DNA of 64,000 nt from Pseudomonadota bacterium (lineage in GTDB: Bacteria > Desulfobacterota > Desulfobulbia > Desulfobulbales > JAHJIY01): the NCBI GenBank assembly GCA_018823175.1, contig JAHJIY010000067.1, forward strand, positions 1 through 64,000. Reading direction: 5' to 3'. The first letter of the stretch is position 1, and each line of letters starts with the position of its first letter. Shown in pieces: positions 27,566 to 37,151 of this stretch. The notes below the pieces were generated by a model. It was not told where the DNA came from. It ran no database searches and saw nothing but the letters and a program-made list of their open reading frames with translations. Position numbers and translations under genes: made by a program.

Positions 27566-30060
27566 TTGGCAACCACGTTGACTAGTTTGTTTTTAACCAC
27601 GATCACCTTGCGGATTTTTGTCTCACCGATAAATTTTTGGATCTTTTCATCGGCCAGCGCCTGTTGTTTTAAGTCTTCCTCGCTGATGTCGGGGGCGACC
27701 TGCAATCTGCCTCTTACCTTGCCGTTGACCTGAATTACGATGGTCAGCTCATCTTCTTTGGCTGCTTCGGGATTAAAGCCCGGCCAGGCGGTATGATCAA
27801 GACTGTCCAGGTGCCCGGTCTGTTCCCAGAGTTCGGCGCAGAAATGCGGAACCATCGGGTAAAGCAGGAGCAGGACTGAGTCAACCGCTTCGCGGATCAC
27901 CGTTTGATCTATCTTTTCGGTTGTGGCTTCGCCGGTCAGTGAAAACATGGTGTTGGTTAATTCCATAACCGCGCTGATCGCGGTATTGAAATGAAAATTT
28001 ACTTCAATATCACCGCTCACCTTGCGGATGGTTTGATGAGTTTTTCGATGTAAGGTCCGGCTGGCGTTATTCAGGCGGTCGGGATCAATCTCGGTCCGAG
28101 CCTTACTTGTTGAATCGCAATTGGCCACGATAAAACGGTAAACCCGGTTCAGAAAACGAAACGCCCCTTCCACCCCCTGGTCGTTCCATTCCAGGTCGCG
28201 TTCGGGTGGGGCGGCGAAAAGACTGAACAGCCTGACGGTGTCAGCCCCGTATTTTTCTACCAGGTCATTGGGGTCGACGACATTGCCCTTGGATTTGGAC
28301 ATCTTGCTGCCGTCCTTGATCACCATCCCCTGGGTCAGGAGATTTTTGAAAGGTTCATCAATGGTAAGATATCCAAGATCCCGCATGATTTTGGTGAAGA
28401 AGCGGGAGTATAAGAGGTGGAGAATAGCATGCTCGACCCCGCCGATATATTGGTCGACGGACAGCCAGTAATCAACGGCCTCTTTTTTCAGCGGCCCATC
28501 GGTAAAATCCGGGCAGGTGTAACGGGCGAAATACCATGATGACTCGACAAAGGTATCCATGGTGTCGGTCTCGCGGCGGGCTTCGCCTTGACAGGACGGG
28601 CAGGTTGTCTGGTAGAAACTTTTTAAGGTATGAAGCGGGGATTTGCCGCTTTTATCGAATTTGACGTCGGTCGGCAGGCTGATTGGTAAATCTTCTTCCG
28701 GAACCGGTTGCATCCCGCATTTTTGGCAACTGATCATCGGGATTGGTGCACCCCAGTAGCGCTGGCGCGAAATGCCCCAATCCCGCAGGCGGAAAGTGGT
28801 GCGGGCTTTGCCGAAGCCTTTTTGGGCGGCATGATTAATAATCGCTTCCTGGGCCTTTTCCGAATCCAGACCGTCAAACTCGGCGGAGCCGGTCAAAACT
28901 CCGCTCTCGCAGTAGGCGGCCTCTAACGATGATATTTCCAGGGTTCGGTTGGCTGGTTGAATCACAATTTTTATTGGGATGCCGTATTTTTGGGCAAACT
29001 CGAAATCGCGTTGGTCATGGGCCGGCACCGCCATTACCGCGCCGGTGCCGTATTCCATCAGGACGAAATTTGCCGTGTAGATCGGGATCCGCTCATCATT
29101 AAACGGGTTGATGCAATAGCGGCCGGTAAACACCCCTTCTTTTTCAAGTTCTTCCCCTGGTTTTTTCCCCTGCTTCAAGTTTTTGGTGCGCAGAACAAAC
29201 TCGGCTACTTCCTTTTCGTGGGTCGTACCTTTGCTTAGTTTCTCGACTAAAGGGTGCTCCGGGGCGATTGACATGAAGGTCGCGCCGAAGATGGTATCTG
29301 GTCTGGTTGTAAAGATCTGCAGGATGTCATCCATCCCTTCCACCGGGAAATCAACTTCCGCCCCGACGCTTTTGCCGATCCAGTTGCGTTGCATGGTTAG
29401 AACTTTTTCCGGCCAGCCGGTCAGGTTATCGCATTCCGCCAGCAGTTCCTCGGCATAATCGGTTATTTTAAAAAACCAACCGTTCATTTCCCTGGGCTGG
29501 ACCTGGTGGTCACAGCGCCAGCAAAGTCCGTCGATTACCTGTTCGTTGGCCAGGACAGTCTGACAGTCCTCACACCAGTTGACTGTGGTCTTCTTTTGAT
29601 AGACCAGACCCTTTTTGAATAATTTGACAAAGAACAACTGTTCCCAGCGGTAATAATCAGGGTTGCAGGTGGCGAGCTCGCGGTTCCAATCGTAGGAAAA
29701 GCCCATGCGCTGCAACTGTTTTTTCATGTAATCGATATTTTCGTAGGTCCACTTTGCCGGGTGGGTATTGTTTTTGATCGCGGCGTTTTCCGCCGGTAGG
29801 CCAAAGGCGTCCCAGCCCATGGGATGCAGGACATTGAAACCCTTCATCCTTTTGTAACGGGCAACCACATCGCCGATGGTATAGTTGCGGACATGGCCCA
29901 TGTGGATGCGGCCCGAAGGGTAGGGGAACATTTCCAGCTGGTAATATTTTTTTCGTGAGGGATCTTCGCTGGCCTTAAAGGCATGTGTGGAGAGCCACCT
30001 TTCGCGCCATTTTTGTTCTATGGCGTTAAAATCATATTTTATTTCTGGTTCGGAGGTCAT
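27562..30060 (-). CDS. leuS: Leucyl-tRNA synthetase
   Basis: Class I synthetase that charges tRNA-Leu. Start chosen at 30060 ([18 protein letters not shown], 832 residues), which has an AGGA site and avoids overlap with dnaB; the ORF-track start would overlap it. Motifs: the HIGH-type sequence [20 protein letters not shown], a CP1 editing domain (about 220-420, [19 protein letters not shown]), and KMSKS as [14 protein letters not shown]. Zinc-type Cys pairs and a C-terminal anticodon-binding part complete it. Confidence 0.96.
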   Translation of the reverse strand: MTSEPEIKYDFNAIEQKWRERWLSTHAFKASEDPSRKKYYQLEMFPYPSGRIHMGHVRNYTIGDVVARYKRMKGFNVLHPMGWDAFGLPAENAAIKNNTHPAKWTYENIDYMKKQLQRMGFSYDWNRELATCNPDYYRWEQLFFVKLFKKGLVYQKKTTVNWCEDCQTVLANEQVIDGLCWRCDHQVQPREMNGWFFKITDYAEELLAECDNLTGWPEKVLTMQRNWIGKSVGAEVDFPVEGMDDILQIFTTRPDTIFGATFMSIAPEHPLVEKLSKGTTHEKEVAEFVLRTKNLKQGKKPGEELEKEGVFTGRYCINPFNDERIPIYTANFVLMEYGTGAVMAVPAHDQRDFEFAQKYGIPIKIVIQPANRTLEISSLEAAYCESGVLTGSAEFDGLDSEKAQEAIINHAAQKGFGKARTTFRLRDWGISRQRYWGAPIPMISCQKCGMQPVPEEDLPISLPTDVKFDKSGKSPLHTLKSFYQTTCPSCQGEARRETDTMDTFVESSWYFARYTCPDFTDGPLKKEAVDYWLSVDQYIGGVEHAILHLLYSRFFTKIMRDLGYLTIDEPFKNLLTQGMVIKDGSKMSKSKGNVVDPNDLVEKYGADTVRLFSLFAAPPERDLEWNDQGVEGAFRFLNRVYRFIVANCDSTSKARTEIDPDRLNNASRTLHRKTHQTIRKVSGDIEVNFHFNTAISAVMELTNTMFSLTGEATTEKIDQTVIREAVDSVLLLLYPMVPHFCAELWEQTGHLDSLDHTAWPGFNPEAAKEDELTIVIQVNGKVRGRLQVAPDISEEDLKQQALADEKIQKFIGETKIRKVIVVKNKLVNVVAN

Positions 30061-30085
30061 TTTTTGATCCTGAAAGGATGTATTT

Positions 30086-31456
30086 TTATGGCATTGAGTC
30101 GGCGTAGTCATGCTGACTCAGATTTTCAAATGTCGTAATATAGTCGATAAAGGCCAGATCAATTGAGCCAGTTGGGCCGTTTCGCTGTTTACCGATGATG
30201 ATTTCGGCAATGCCGCGTTTGGGATTGTCTTCTGATTTATTGTAAACTTCGTCCCGGTAAATAAAGCAGATGACATCGGCGTCCTGTTCAATGGCGCCTG
30301 ATTCCCTCAGGTCTGAAAGTTGAGGCCGCTTGTTTGGTCGGCTTTCCAAACTTCGGTTTAACTGGGACAGGGCAATGACCGGAATTTTTAATTCTTTGGC
30401 CATGGCCTTTAATGAGCGGGAGATTTCACTGATCTCCTGTTCGCGTCTTTCGGTTGAAGTGCGGCCCCGCATGAGCTGCAGATAGTCAACGACCACCAGT
30501 CCCAGATTATGCTCGGTTTTAAGTCGCCTGGCCTTGGCCCGCATCTCAAGAATCGAGATGGCCGGTGTATCGTCGATGTAGATCGGCGCGTCCTGAAGCA
30601 TTGCCGTTGCCCTGGCCAGTTTGGGCCAATCCGTTTCCTTGATGAATCCGGTCCGGATATTCTGGGAATTGACCCGGCTCACCGAGCAAAGCATTCTCAT
30701 GCCCAATTGTTCCTTTGACATCTCCAGGCTGAAAACGCCGACCGGGACCTTGTGAAACATGGCGGCGTTCTGGGCGATATTCATGGCCAGGGCGGTTTTG
30801 CCCATACTGGGGCGGGCCGCCAGAATAATCAGATCAGATGGTTGTAAGCCGGCCGTCATTTTGTCGAATTCGTGATAGTCGGTGGGGATTCCGGTAATAA
30901 GTTCTTTCCGTTCCGACAGTTTTTCGATTGTTTTGAAGGCCTCGCTGGCGATAGAACTCATCGGATGAAAGGCTTGCTTGCTTTTTGAGCGGGATATTTC
31001 GAAGATGGTTTGTTCGGTATCATCGAGCAGGCCGTCGATGTCATCCTGTTCTTCGTAACAACGACTGGCAATATCAGTGGTGGTTGATATCAGTTGGCGC
31101 AGGATGGATTTTGACCGGACAATATTTGCGTAATAGGAGATGTTTGCGGCAACCGGGACAATATCAGTCAGAGAAGCTATGTAGGCCGGGCCTCCTGCCT
31201 CATTGAGTTTGTTCTGGTCCTGCAGCAGACTGGTTATGGTGACCAGATCCTGTGGTTCGGCCTTGTCAAAGAGCTTGATCATGGCCTCGAAGATTATTTT
31301 GTGATTGTCACGGTAAAAATCATCCGGAGTTAATAATTCTACCGCCCTGACTACGGCTCCAGATTGTAAAAGAATAGAACCTAGAACACATTGTTCCGCG
31401 TCAAGGTTTTGCGGAGGAAGCCTGTGGTGAGAAGAGGATTGTTTGGCGGATTCCAT
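30086..31456 (-). CDS. dnaB: Replicative DNA helicase DnaB
   Basis: A 456-residue hexameric 5'-3' helicase of the replication fork. N-terminal domain with [14 protein letters not shown] (about 18-31). RecA-like core with Walker [16 protein letters not shown] (about 216), [23 protein letters not shown] and [13 protein letters not shown], and a C-terminal [11 protein letters not shown]. Its place after rplI in the rpsF-rpsR-rplI-dnaB order is classic. No intein is present at the Walker A or other common sites. Confidence 0.97.
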   Translation of the reverse strand: MESAKQSSSHHRLPPQNLDAEQCVLGSILLQSGAVVRAVELLTPDDFYRDNHKIIFEAMIKLFDKAEPQDLVTITSLLQDQNKLNEAGGPAYIASLTDIVPVAANISYYANIVRSKSILRQLISTTTDIASRCYEEQDDIDGLLDDTEQTIFEISRSKSKQAFHPMSSIASEAFKTIEKLSERKELITGIPTDYHEFDKMTAGLQPSDLIILAARPSMGKTALAMNIAQNAAMFHKVPVGVFSLEMSKEQLGMRMLCSVSRVNSQNIRTGFIKETDWPKLARATAMLQDAPIYIDDTPAISILEMRAKARRLKTEHNLGLVVVDYLQLMRGRTSTERREQEISEISRSLKAMAKELKIPVIALSQLNRSLESRPNKRPQLSDLRESGAIEQDADVICFIYRDEVYNKSEDNPKRGIAEIIIGKQRNGPTGSIDLAFIDYITTFENLSQHDYADSMP

Positions 31457-31609
31457 AAAAAACCAGGAGCGGAGGATAATGTATCGATAATAGTGTTAAC
31501 CCGAATCTGTCGGGGAGACACTAACTGACCGGCATCTTTTTGGAATTTGCTGGTCGGTAGACCATTGACTCAGGTCTACGTGCGGCAAAAAAGTATTGCT
31601 AAATATATG

Positions 31610-31647
31610 ATTTTGTTCCCCTGCGGATTTCCGCAGGGGAACAAAAT
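31610..31647. other. Perfect 17-bp palindrome just past the rplI stop
   Basis: ATTTTGTTCCCCTGCGG pairs without mismatch with CCGCAGGGGAACAAAAT across a four-base loop. It lies three bases after the rplI stop and about 150 nt before the dnaB start. The T run is on the 5' side and A run on the 3' side of both strands, so it is a symmetric hairpin. It could terminate weakly in either direction or act as an RNA stability or processing element between rplI and dnaB. Confidence 0.85.
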
Positions 31648-31649
31648 GA

Positions 31650-32111
31650 CTATTCTGCCTTTGTTTCGGTCAAGGGAACGATCTGCACCTTTACTTCGGT
31701 GTTCATCTGGTAGCCTACCTTTACATTTACCATGATTTCACCGAGAGTTTTGATCGGTTCGTCCAGAAGAATTTTCTTCTTGTCGATTTCGACTCCGAGA
31801 GCAGCCATTTTAGCCGCAATATCTGCAGAAGTTACAGAGCCGAAAAGTTTGTTTTCCTCTCCGGCCCGATGTTCGATAACTACGGTGATCCCGGATATTT
31901 TCTTGGCCAAGGCTTCAGAGGCTGATCTTATTTCAGCTTTCTTGGCCTCGATCGCAGATTTTTCCTGTTCCAGGATTGCCAGATTCATTTTGTTGGCCAT
32001 TACCGCCTTACCGTGAGGGATGAGAAAGTTACGACCGAATCCGTCCTTTACTTTAACAACATCACCAACTTCACCGAGAGTGTCGATGGTTTTTTTAAGA
32101 ATAAGTTCCAT
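31650..32111 (-). CDS. rplI: Ribosomal protein bL9
   Basis: A 153-residue protein with the bL9 signature MELILKKTIDTLGEVGDVVKV and GFGRNFLIPHGKAV, a long connecting helix (about 45-75) and the C-terminal domain with GKLFGSVT-like NKLFGSVTSADIA. It binds domain V of 23S rRNA. A TGGAGGT site precedes the start. It follows DUF2232 in the usual rpsF-rpsR-DUF2232-rplI order. Confidence 0.97.
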   Translation of the reverse strand: MELILKKTIDTLGEVGDVVKVKDGFGRNFLIPHGKAVMANKMNLAILEQEKSAIEAKKAEIRSASEALAKKISGITVVIEHRAGEENKLFGSVTSADIAAKMAALGVEIDKKKILLDEPIKTLGEIMVNVKVGYQMNTEVKVQIVPLTETKAE

Positions 32112-32128
32112 TTTTTACCTCCACCTAA

Positions 32129-32179
32129 TCCAGCAGGGCTGGACTCTTTTTAGTACCCCCGGAGGGGGGTAATTTTTTT
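32129..32179 (+). terminator. Two terminator-like hairpins on the antisense strand of the rplI leader
   Basis: On the plus strand, TCCAGC-AGG-GCTGGA is followed by CTCTTTTT, then TACCCCC-GGAG-GGGGGTA is followed by A and seven T residues. Both have the form of rho-independent terminators, although every gene nearby is on the minus strand. Read on the minus strand they are hairpins directly before the rplI ribosome site, with no T run. They may stop antisense transcripts or act as leader structures. Confidence 0.6.
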
Positions 32180-32319
32180 AAAATATCCTTCGGGTACGCT
32201 GTTCAGTATCCTCAGGGTATGAGACCCTCTACCGTTTCATGCCTTTTCTGATGGCTATCAAAACTACTCATAACATCTGCCTTTCCGGGTAGATGTATAA
32301 CTCAAAGGGCCTGAATAAT

Positions 32320-33279
32320 TTATAAACTATAATTGTCCTGATCTTTTTTCGGCTTTGGTTTTCTGAAATCAACCCAGACATCAATAAGTCCGGTTATTGC
32401 CAATAAGATGACTCCTGAGGCCTGAATAATTATCATAAAATAAATCAAGGCTTTTAGTGGTTGTGGCACCAACCATCTGGCCAGTAAACTGGTAAGGACG
32501 GCCAAGCCCTGGAAAAAATAGAGAGTCCCAAGAATAAAAACGAGATTGAGACCAGCTATGTTTAAAACGTTTACCGGCAATATGAAAAACAGCCCGTTGG
32601 CAATCACAAATATTACCAGATTTTCGGGTAACCGCCATTCACTGAACCTGCGCCATGGTGATGGGATGGCCTGTCTTGTCATCAGCCATTGGCCGATAAT
32701 CATATTGAGACAGGCCGTACTCAAGAGAGTACTTAGCAGCATACCAGGAAACATTTTAGGGAAAAGGAGTCTTAGTTCCTTGAACGCTGTCTCTATTTCC
32801 GCCAGTTCAGTTGGCGACAGTTTCTTGGTTTTGCTGTACATCTCCAAGGTTGCTACCAATCCCTGATCAAGACTTTCCAGTAATTCCTGGTAGGGATTGA
32901 TGTTTTCAATGGCACCATAAATTATGGCCCATATAAACCAACCTGCCATCAACGTTATTGTGACATTTGTCCCAGTCTGGACGGGTGTCAGTTCTTTTTT
33001 GAGAGACATTGCCAGAACGAAACCGGCGGGCAGCATCGCTATAGAAAGGAAGAGCCCCGGGAATGATCCCAAAAAAGTTGTAATGGCCCCCGCAACAAAA
33101 ACGGCGGCGGCAATGATGTTGGATCCATTTCTGAACCCGTATCGCGATAAATAATAGAAGGCTGGCAACGGAACAAAAAACTGTAGCCATACCATTCCAA
33201 GATTGACCGCCGGTAAAAATAAAATCAATGCGGTAATCGCAACCGCTTCAAGTCGGAGGCTGTCTTGCCGGTAAATCAT
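32320..33279 (-). CDS. DUF2232 (YybS-like) integral membrane protein
   Basis: A 319-residue protein with about eight hydrophobic segments and no catalytic motif. The sequence (IIYGAIENINPY, and a final LARWLVPQPLKALIYFMIII) fits the DUF2232/YybS family. Members are regularly encoded between rpsR and rplI in Deltaproteobacteria and Firmicutes, as here. Molecular role unknown. There is a 30-nt gap to rpsR. Confidence 0.85.
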   Translation of the reverse strand: MIYRQDSLRLEAVAITALILFLPAVNLGMVWLQFFVPLPAFYYLSRYGFRNGSNIIAAAVFVAGAITTFLGSFPGLFLSIAMLPAGFVLAMSLKKELTPVQTGTNVTITLMAGWFIWAIIYGAIENINPYQELLESLDQGLVATLEMYSKTKKLSPTELAEIETAFKELRLLFPKMFPGMLLSTLLSTACLNMIIGQWLMTRQAIPSPWRRFSEWRLPENLVIFVIANGLFFILPVNVLNIAGLNLVFILGTLYFFQGLAVLTSLLARWLVPQPLKALIYFMIIIQASGVILLAITGLIDVWVDFRKPKPKKDQDNYSL

Positions 33280-33309
33280 AAATTCCTCGGCAAAGTAATA
33301 ATTCTTCCC

Positions 33310-33576
33310 TTAGATATTTGGATTGCCGGTATAAGGCAGCAGGGCAATCTGGCGGGCTCTTTTAATAGCCTCGGTCATCTGACGCTGATGTTTGGCGCAG
33401 TTGCCGTAAATACGTCTGGGGATTATTTTGCTCCGCTCGGTCAGGAAATTACGCAGGGTTCTAACTTCTTTATAGTCAATTACAAGTTCTGTGTCAGTGC
33501 AAAACCGACAAACTTTTTTGCGGGTGAAAGCTTTTCTTTTTCTGACAGGTTGGGTGGTTTTTCTTTTAAATGCCAT
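33310..33576 (-). CDS. rpsR: Ribosomal protein bS18
   Basis: An 88-residue protein from ATG 33576 (MAFKRKTTQ), which has a GGAG site; the ORF-track start adds six residues without one. The core [19 protein letters not shown] and [16 protein letters not shown] is typical. The CxxC plus NCAKHQ pattern marks the zinc-binding (C+) form of S18. It partners bS6, encoded next to it, on the 30S platform. Confidence 0.97.
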   Translation of the reverse strand: MAFKRKTTQPVRKRKAFTRKKVCRFCTDTELVIDYKEVRTLRNFLTERSKIIPRRIYGNCAKHQRQMTEAIKRARQIALLPYTGNPNI

Positions 33577-33654
33577 TTTTATATCTCCGTTCAAATTTTC
33601 GCATAGTCAATGGGGCGTCAAATTGTACCAATAAGGAATAGATGAATATTGTTT

Positions 33655-34056
33655 TTATTCATCTTCATCATCAAGGTCTTCGTCTTCTGCCAAATCTTCA
33701 TCTTCTTCCCCTATCGGAGAGGTTGATTTTGCGGTCTCAGTCTCAACGCCAGGTTCGGCAGGGATAAATACTTCCTGAGTTTTGACGGTCATATATTTAA
33801 GAACACGGTCATCAATTCTGAATATTCTTTCAAGCTCATCGACTGCCTCGGGCTGACCGGCATATTCGATCAGTACGTAATAGCCTTGTTCTTCTTTATT
33901 GATCTGGTAGGCGAGTTTTTTCAGGCCCCATTTGTCAATTTTGACGATGGAACCGCCAAAGTTCTCAATGATTCCTGTTGTCTTGGCGACAATCTCGTTG
34001 ATGATCTCATCCCCGGAATTGGGATGGATGATAGAAATGGTTTCGTATCTACGCAT
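33655..34056 (-). CDS. rpsF: Ribosomal protein bS6
   Basis: A 133-residue protein beginning MRRYETISIIHPN, with KWGLKKLAYQINKEEQGYYVLIEY and the usual RIDDRVLKYMTVK. It has a long acidic tail (about the last 20 residues, almost all Asp and Glu), which bS6 often carries and RimK can extend with glutamate in some bacteria. First gene of the ribosomal run, with an AGGAGG site. bS6 and bS18 bind each other and, in other bacteria, their own leader RNA. Confidence 0.97.
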   Translation of the reverse strand: MRRYETISIIHPNSGDEIINEIVAKTTGIIENFGGSIVKIDKWGLKKLAYQINKEEQGYYVLIEYAGQPEAVDELERIFRIDDRVLKYMTVKTQEVFIPAEPGVETETAKSTSPIGEEDEDLAEDEDLDDEDE

Positions 34057-34228
34057 TATTTCCTCCTTGTGGACTTAATGGCCCTCATTCTTGAATCTCG
34101 GACAGAGAGCAAGAAGGTTGTATCATGGCTTCTTTTAGGATACCTGTAATATATTATTGCCGGTCCCTGGAAAAGATCGCCTGTTTAGCACTTTACCCCG
34201 TTGGTAAAGGCCAAAAAAATAAACACAT

Positions 34229-34257
34229 CAGATAACATAGTAGCTGTGGACTGTCAA
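34229..34257 (-). promoter_or_regulatory. Sigma70 promoter of the rpsF operon with hairpin leader
   Basis: On the minus strand TTGACA and TATCTG are separated by exactly 17 bases, and transcription would give a leader of about 165 nt before rpsF. Within it CTTTACC-AACGG-GGTAAAG (34191-34209) forms a 7-bp hairpin. Leaders of rpsF-rpsR operons in other bacteria carry a structure bound by the S6:S18 complex; whether this hairpin is that motif is untested. Confidence 0.75.
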
Positions 34258-34328
34258 TTTATTTTGCTGAAGTTCCGTCTCGATTTCAGCAGAATATAGT
34301 CATGGATCGGGCTAGGAGTTTTTTGAAA

Positions 34329-35105
34329 TTATAGTTTAGTATTTTTCCACATTTCAAGCAGTTCTGTAATGTCGGTTTCCTGTATTGATTTGCCTGATTT
34401 TTCTGATTGTTTTTCAAGGTTTGAGAAGCGGGTCGTGAATTTGTCAGTCGCGGTCTGTAAGGATTCTTCATTGTTTATGCCGGATAAGCGGCCAATATTT
34501 ACAAGGGTCAACAATACATCCCCAAGTTCCTCATTGATTTCCTCATTTATCCCATTGTTTAATGCTGTTTTAAGTTCGGTTATTTCTTCGTCTAGTTTTT
34601 CGATTGCCTTCTCCAGGTTTGGCCATTCAAAACCTGTTTGGGCAATACGTTCGGAAACGCGCTGAGCCCTTTGTAGCGCAGGCAGCGTTTTCGGAAAAGA
34701 GAATGACGGTTTCTGTTTTTTGCCCTCGTTTTCCTCTTCTTTTATCTTGTTCCAGTTTTGCCGCATTTCAGCTTCGGAGTTGAACTTTTTGTCGCTAAAA
34801 ACATGGGGATGGCGACGGACCATCTTGACGGAGATACTTTCAAGGGCATCGGCTACTGTGAAGTCGCCTTTTTCAGCGTAAAGATTACCCAGGAATAATA
34901 TCTGGAAAAACAGGTCGCCCATTTCCTCTTTAATATTTTGGATATCATTTAAGTCAATGGCTTCAATAAGTTCATGGGTCTCTTCGAGCAAATATGGTTT
35001 GAAGGATTCGATCGTTTGTTTTTGGTCCCAGGGGCATCCATCTGAACCACGGAGTTTTTTTATGATTTCAATTAATCTAGTTAAATTGGCATTTGTTTTA
35101 GGCAT
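34329..35105 (-). CDS. mazG: MazG nucleoside triphosphate pyrophosphohydrolase
   Basis: A 258-residue protein with the two MazG domains. The first has DGCPWDQKQTIESFKPYLLEE and EEMGDLFFQILFLGNLY (about 24-75); the second has EELGDVLLTLVNIGRL (about 195-215). Both keep the EExxD metal-binding residues. MazG hydrolyses (d)NTPs to monophosphates, cleaning the pool and lowering ppGpp in some bacteria. It has its own minus-strand unit before the rpsF promoter, and diverges from the AP2-domain gene. Confidence 0.94.
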   Translation of the reverse strand: MPKTNANLTRLIEIIKKLRGSDGCPWDQKQTIESFKPYLLEETHELIEAIDLNDIQNIKEEMGDLFFQILFLGNLYAEKGDFTVADALESISVKMVRRHPHVFSDKKFNSEAEMRQNWNKIKEEENEGKKQKPSFSFPKTLPALQRAQRVSERIAQTGFEWPNLEKAIEKLDEEITELKTALNNGINEEINEELGDVLLTLVNIGRLSGINNEESLQTATDKFTTRFSNLEKQSEKSGKSIQETDITELLEMWKNTKL

Positions 35106-35247
35106 TATTTAGTCCAGGTGAAGAGATTTGGTCAGGAATTTAGCAGGGCTATTAATAATGATGTTTTCTTTAAACCTTGATTTGATTGGGATTCTGTTGT
35201 CTCAAAGTCAAAGTAAATTGAAAAGTTAGGTTTAAACGGAAACTATT

Positions 35248-35276
35248 TTGATTTATCAGTAATAATGTGTTATAGT
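35248..35276 (+). promoter_or_regulatory. Sigma70-like promoter before the AP2-domain gene
   Basis: TTGATT and TATAGT are 17 bases apart, about 215 nt upstream of the AP2-domain start. Downstream, CTAGCC-AAAAA-GGCTAG (35289-35305) could form a leader hairpin. The remaining part of the 390-bp mazG/AP2 gap is AT-rich with no gene. Confidence 0.5.
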
Positions 35277-35494
35277 AATTGATAGCAACTAGCCAAAAAG
35301 GCTAGCCTGTTCTGGGCTTTATTTTATTGTTCAATTATTTATCGAGGAGTTCTTTTCTAACATCGTAAATTTATTTTCGTTGAGAGTAATTTTTTCTTGA
35401 GTAATTTGAAATCGTTGTATTAAGCTTAAGTAACAGCATTTGTCCACATAATATATTCTTATCAGGTATTTTAAAGTTGTATGGAGCAAAAATC

Positions 35495-35923
35495 ATGTCA
35501 AAAAAAATCTTATTAGAAAAACACAAGGATATCGCTCGTATTGATCAGGAATCAAAACGTACTCATGGTTGGTATGTGCGAGTGAGGTATTTCGGAAAGA
35601 CCCATTCCAAATTCTTTTCTGATCGTAAATGCGGTGGACGTTATTCCAGTCTGTTAGCAGCCCTTGCTTGGCGCGATGAGACGGAGATCAAGTTGGGCAA
35701 GAAAAGAACTGACCGGCATATCGTTACCGTTAGCAACACCAAGACCGGGGTGGTTGGCGTCAGGCTCAATGATAAACTGAATCGCTATGAAGTAAGTTGG
35801 GTTAATCCTTCCGGTAAACAAGGTAAAACATCTGTTTCAATTAAAAAGCACGGTAAGAAAAATGCTTTTGAAAAAGCTTGTGATATTAGGAAAATAAAAG
35901 AAGACCAGCGTTTGGTTGCTTAA
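35495..35923 (+). CDS. AP2-domain-like DNA-binding protein
   Basis: A 142-residue basic protein. Two short units resemble bacterial AP2 domains: HGWYVRVRYFGKTHSKFFSD (about 25-70) and GVVGVRLNDKLNRYEVSWV (about 93-140), each three strands and a helix rich in Lys and Arg. No integrase or homing endonuclease domain is attached, although many bacterial AP2 domains are found in such enzymes. Start chosen at 35495 because GGAG lies upstream. Single-gene unit with a terminator. DNA binding is likely; its target and role are unknown. Confidence 0.65.
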   Translation: MSKKILLEKHKDIARIDQESKRTHGWYVRVRYFGKTHSKFFSDRKCGGRYSSLLAALAWRDETEIKLGKKRTDRHIVTVSNTKTGVVGVRLNDKLNRYEVSWVNPSGKQGKTSVSIKKHGKKNAFEKACDIRKIKEDQRLVA

Positions 35924-35944
35924 TAATTTATCCGCATTTAGAAT

Positions 35945-35987
35945 AAAAACCCCCACGGCCTAAAGATCGTGGGGGTTTTTATTTTTT
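35945..35987. terminator. Bidirectional terminator between AP2 gene and response regulator
   Basis: CCCCCACG / CGTGGGGG stem with T runs on both strands (TTTTTATTTTTT on plus, GGGGGTTTTTATTC on minus). It lies 22 nt after the AP2-domain stop and is also downstream of the convergent response regulator region. Confidence 0.92.
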
Positions 35988-36001
35988 ATCTCCGTATTTT
36001 T

Positions 36002-36131
36002 TCATATTAACTTCCGTTGCTCGACCGGTTTTTTAATGAATACGGCTGCCCCACTGTTTAATAGTTCGTCTTCAGTCTTTATCCCTCATGAAAACACCTG
36101 CCGATATCATGCCGATCGCTCGGATATCTGA
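36002..36131 (-). pseudogene. Decayed receiver-domain fragment downstream of the response regulator
   Basis: Just past the response regulator stop, the minus strand reads DIRAIGMISAGVFMRDKD in one frame. After a one-base shift it reads TEDELLNSGAAVFIKKPVEQ then RKLI and a stop. Together these resemble strands beta4 to helix alpha5 of a receiver domain, including the KKP of the conserved Lys-Pro. It has no start codon and a frameshift. It is not a copy of the adjacent gene, so it could be the remnant of another response regulator. The call rests on a short stretch. Confidence 0.4.
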
Positions 36132-36152
36132 TATATTGCTATTTGATCTGAA

Positions 36153-36614
36153 TTATTGAATGTTTTTTGCATTGGGGCTGGCGTCAGTTGCAGGTGATAA
36201 TTCCCTTTTCATGGCCATAACTATTCGGTGCCCTGCAATAAGACGCGCTCTTAATAACGAAGGCTTACTTGGTTTTACCAGATAGTCATCAGCTCCATTG
36301 GTTAAGGCGGCGATTTGTTCTTCCGGTGATTTGCGCGAACTGAACATGATTATATAGATGTATTTATTACTCTGGAGTTCACGAATGCTATGACAGACCT
36401 GCATACCGTTTAATTTTGGGAGGTTCCAATCAAGGATGGCCAATCTTATTTCCGGGTCACGGTCAATGATGATCAAGGCTTCTTCGCCATTTTCTGCCTC
36501 TATGGGTTCGTAACCCCATTTTTGGAGAAAATTGAACAATCCTTTTCTTACCACCGCATTATCTTCAGCAATCAAAACTTTGAGGCGGTTGCCGTTATTT
36601 AATGATTCGGACAT
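36153..36614 (-). CDS. Single-domain response regulator
   Basis: A 153-residue receiver domain without an output domain. It has acidic residues AEDNA (about 16-20), the phospho-acceptor Asp in LAILDWNLPKLNG (about residue 62), a Ser/Thr in MFSSR (about 95), and the Lys-Pro in YLVKPSKP (about 117). It receives a phosphate from a sensor kinase and would act by protein contact, as CheY or Spo0F do. No kinase gene is next to it. A GAGGGAG site precedes the ATG. Confidence 0.88.
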   Translation of the reverse strand: MSESLNNGNRLKVLIAEDNAVVRKGLFNFLQKWGYEPIEAENGEEALIIIDRDPEIRLAILDWNLPKLNGMQVCHSIRELQSNKYIYIIMFSSRKSPEEQIAALTNGADDYLVKPSKPSLLRARLIAGHRIVMAMKRELSPATDASPNAKNIQ

Positions 36615-37151
36615 TTTCTCCCTCGCATGCTTGTCGACGATTTTTTATTTTGTCGTGGTTTTAATCTTGTCATTATTTAGTCTATAGGAAAAATATCCGT
36701 AGTGGAAATTTGTTTTTCTGCAATTTCCAGATTATGGACACAAGGGATAAACTTTTATTATCCAGTTAATTTATGAAATCTCGGGAAGTGAGTGTTTAGT
36801 GAAAATCTATTTACTCTTCGATCCGAGAAAAGTATTTTTCAGATCTTCGTTAATTATCCTGCTGATTTTACGATTACGCTCTATTCTTCTGTTGTTTTCC
36901 TCTTGACTCTGTTAATTAATGACACTATTATTTCACCCTTTTAGATTTCTTTTATTTCTTGTTCCAAGATAATTAGATTCGTTGTCTTAATCATTGGAAC
37001 TTAGTTTTTTATGATGCCCACGAGTTTGGATACTCAAAGGGCATAATCTAAACATATCTCTCAACAAGGGAATAAAAGTAGTCTGGCTTTGCCGGGTTAA
37101 GATGAGTTTTTTCCATAATGGTATCTCAAGGGGTATTTCCTGAGAGGTGCC
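36615..37151. other. Long noncoding stretch before the 54-bp repeats
   Basis: About 540 bp with no supported gene. The degenerate words AAAGGGCATAA, CAAGGGAATAA and CAAGGGGTATT (about 37036-37136) look like decayed outliers of the AAGGGCATAAG part of the downstream tandem repeat. The 104-residue ORF of the track on the minus strand is simply this repeat translated. Confidence 0.5.
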
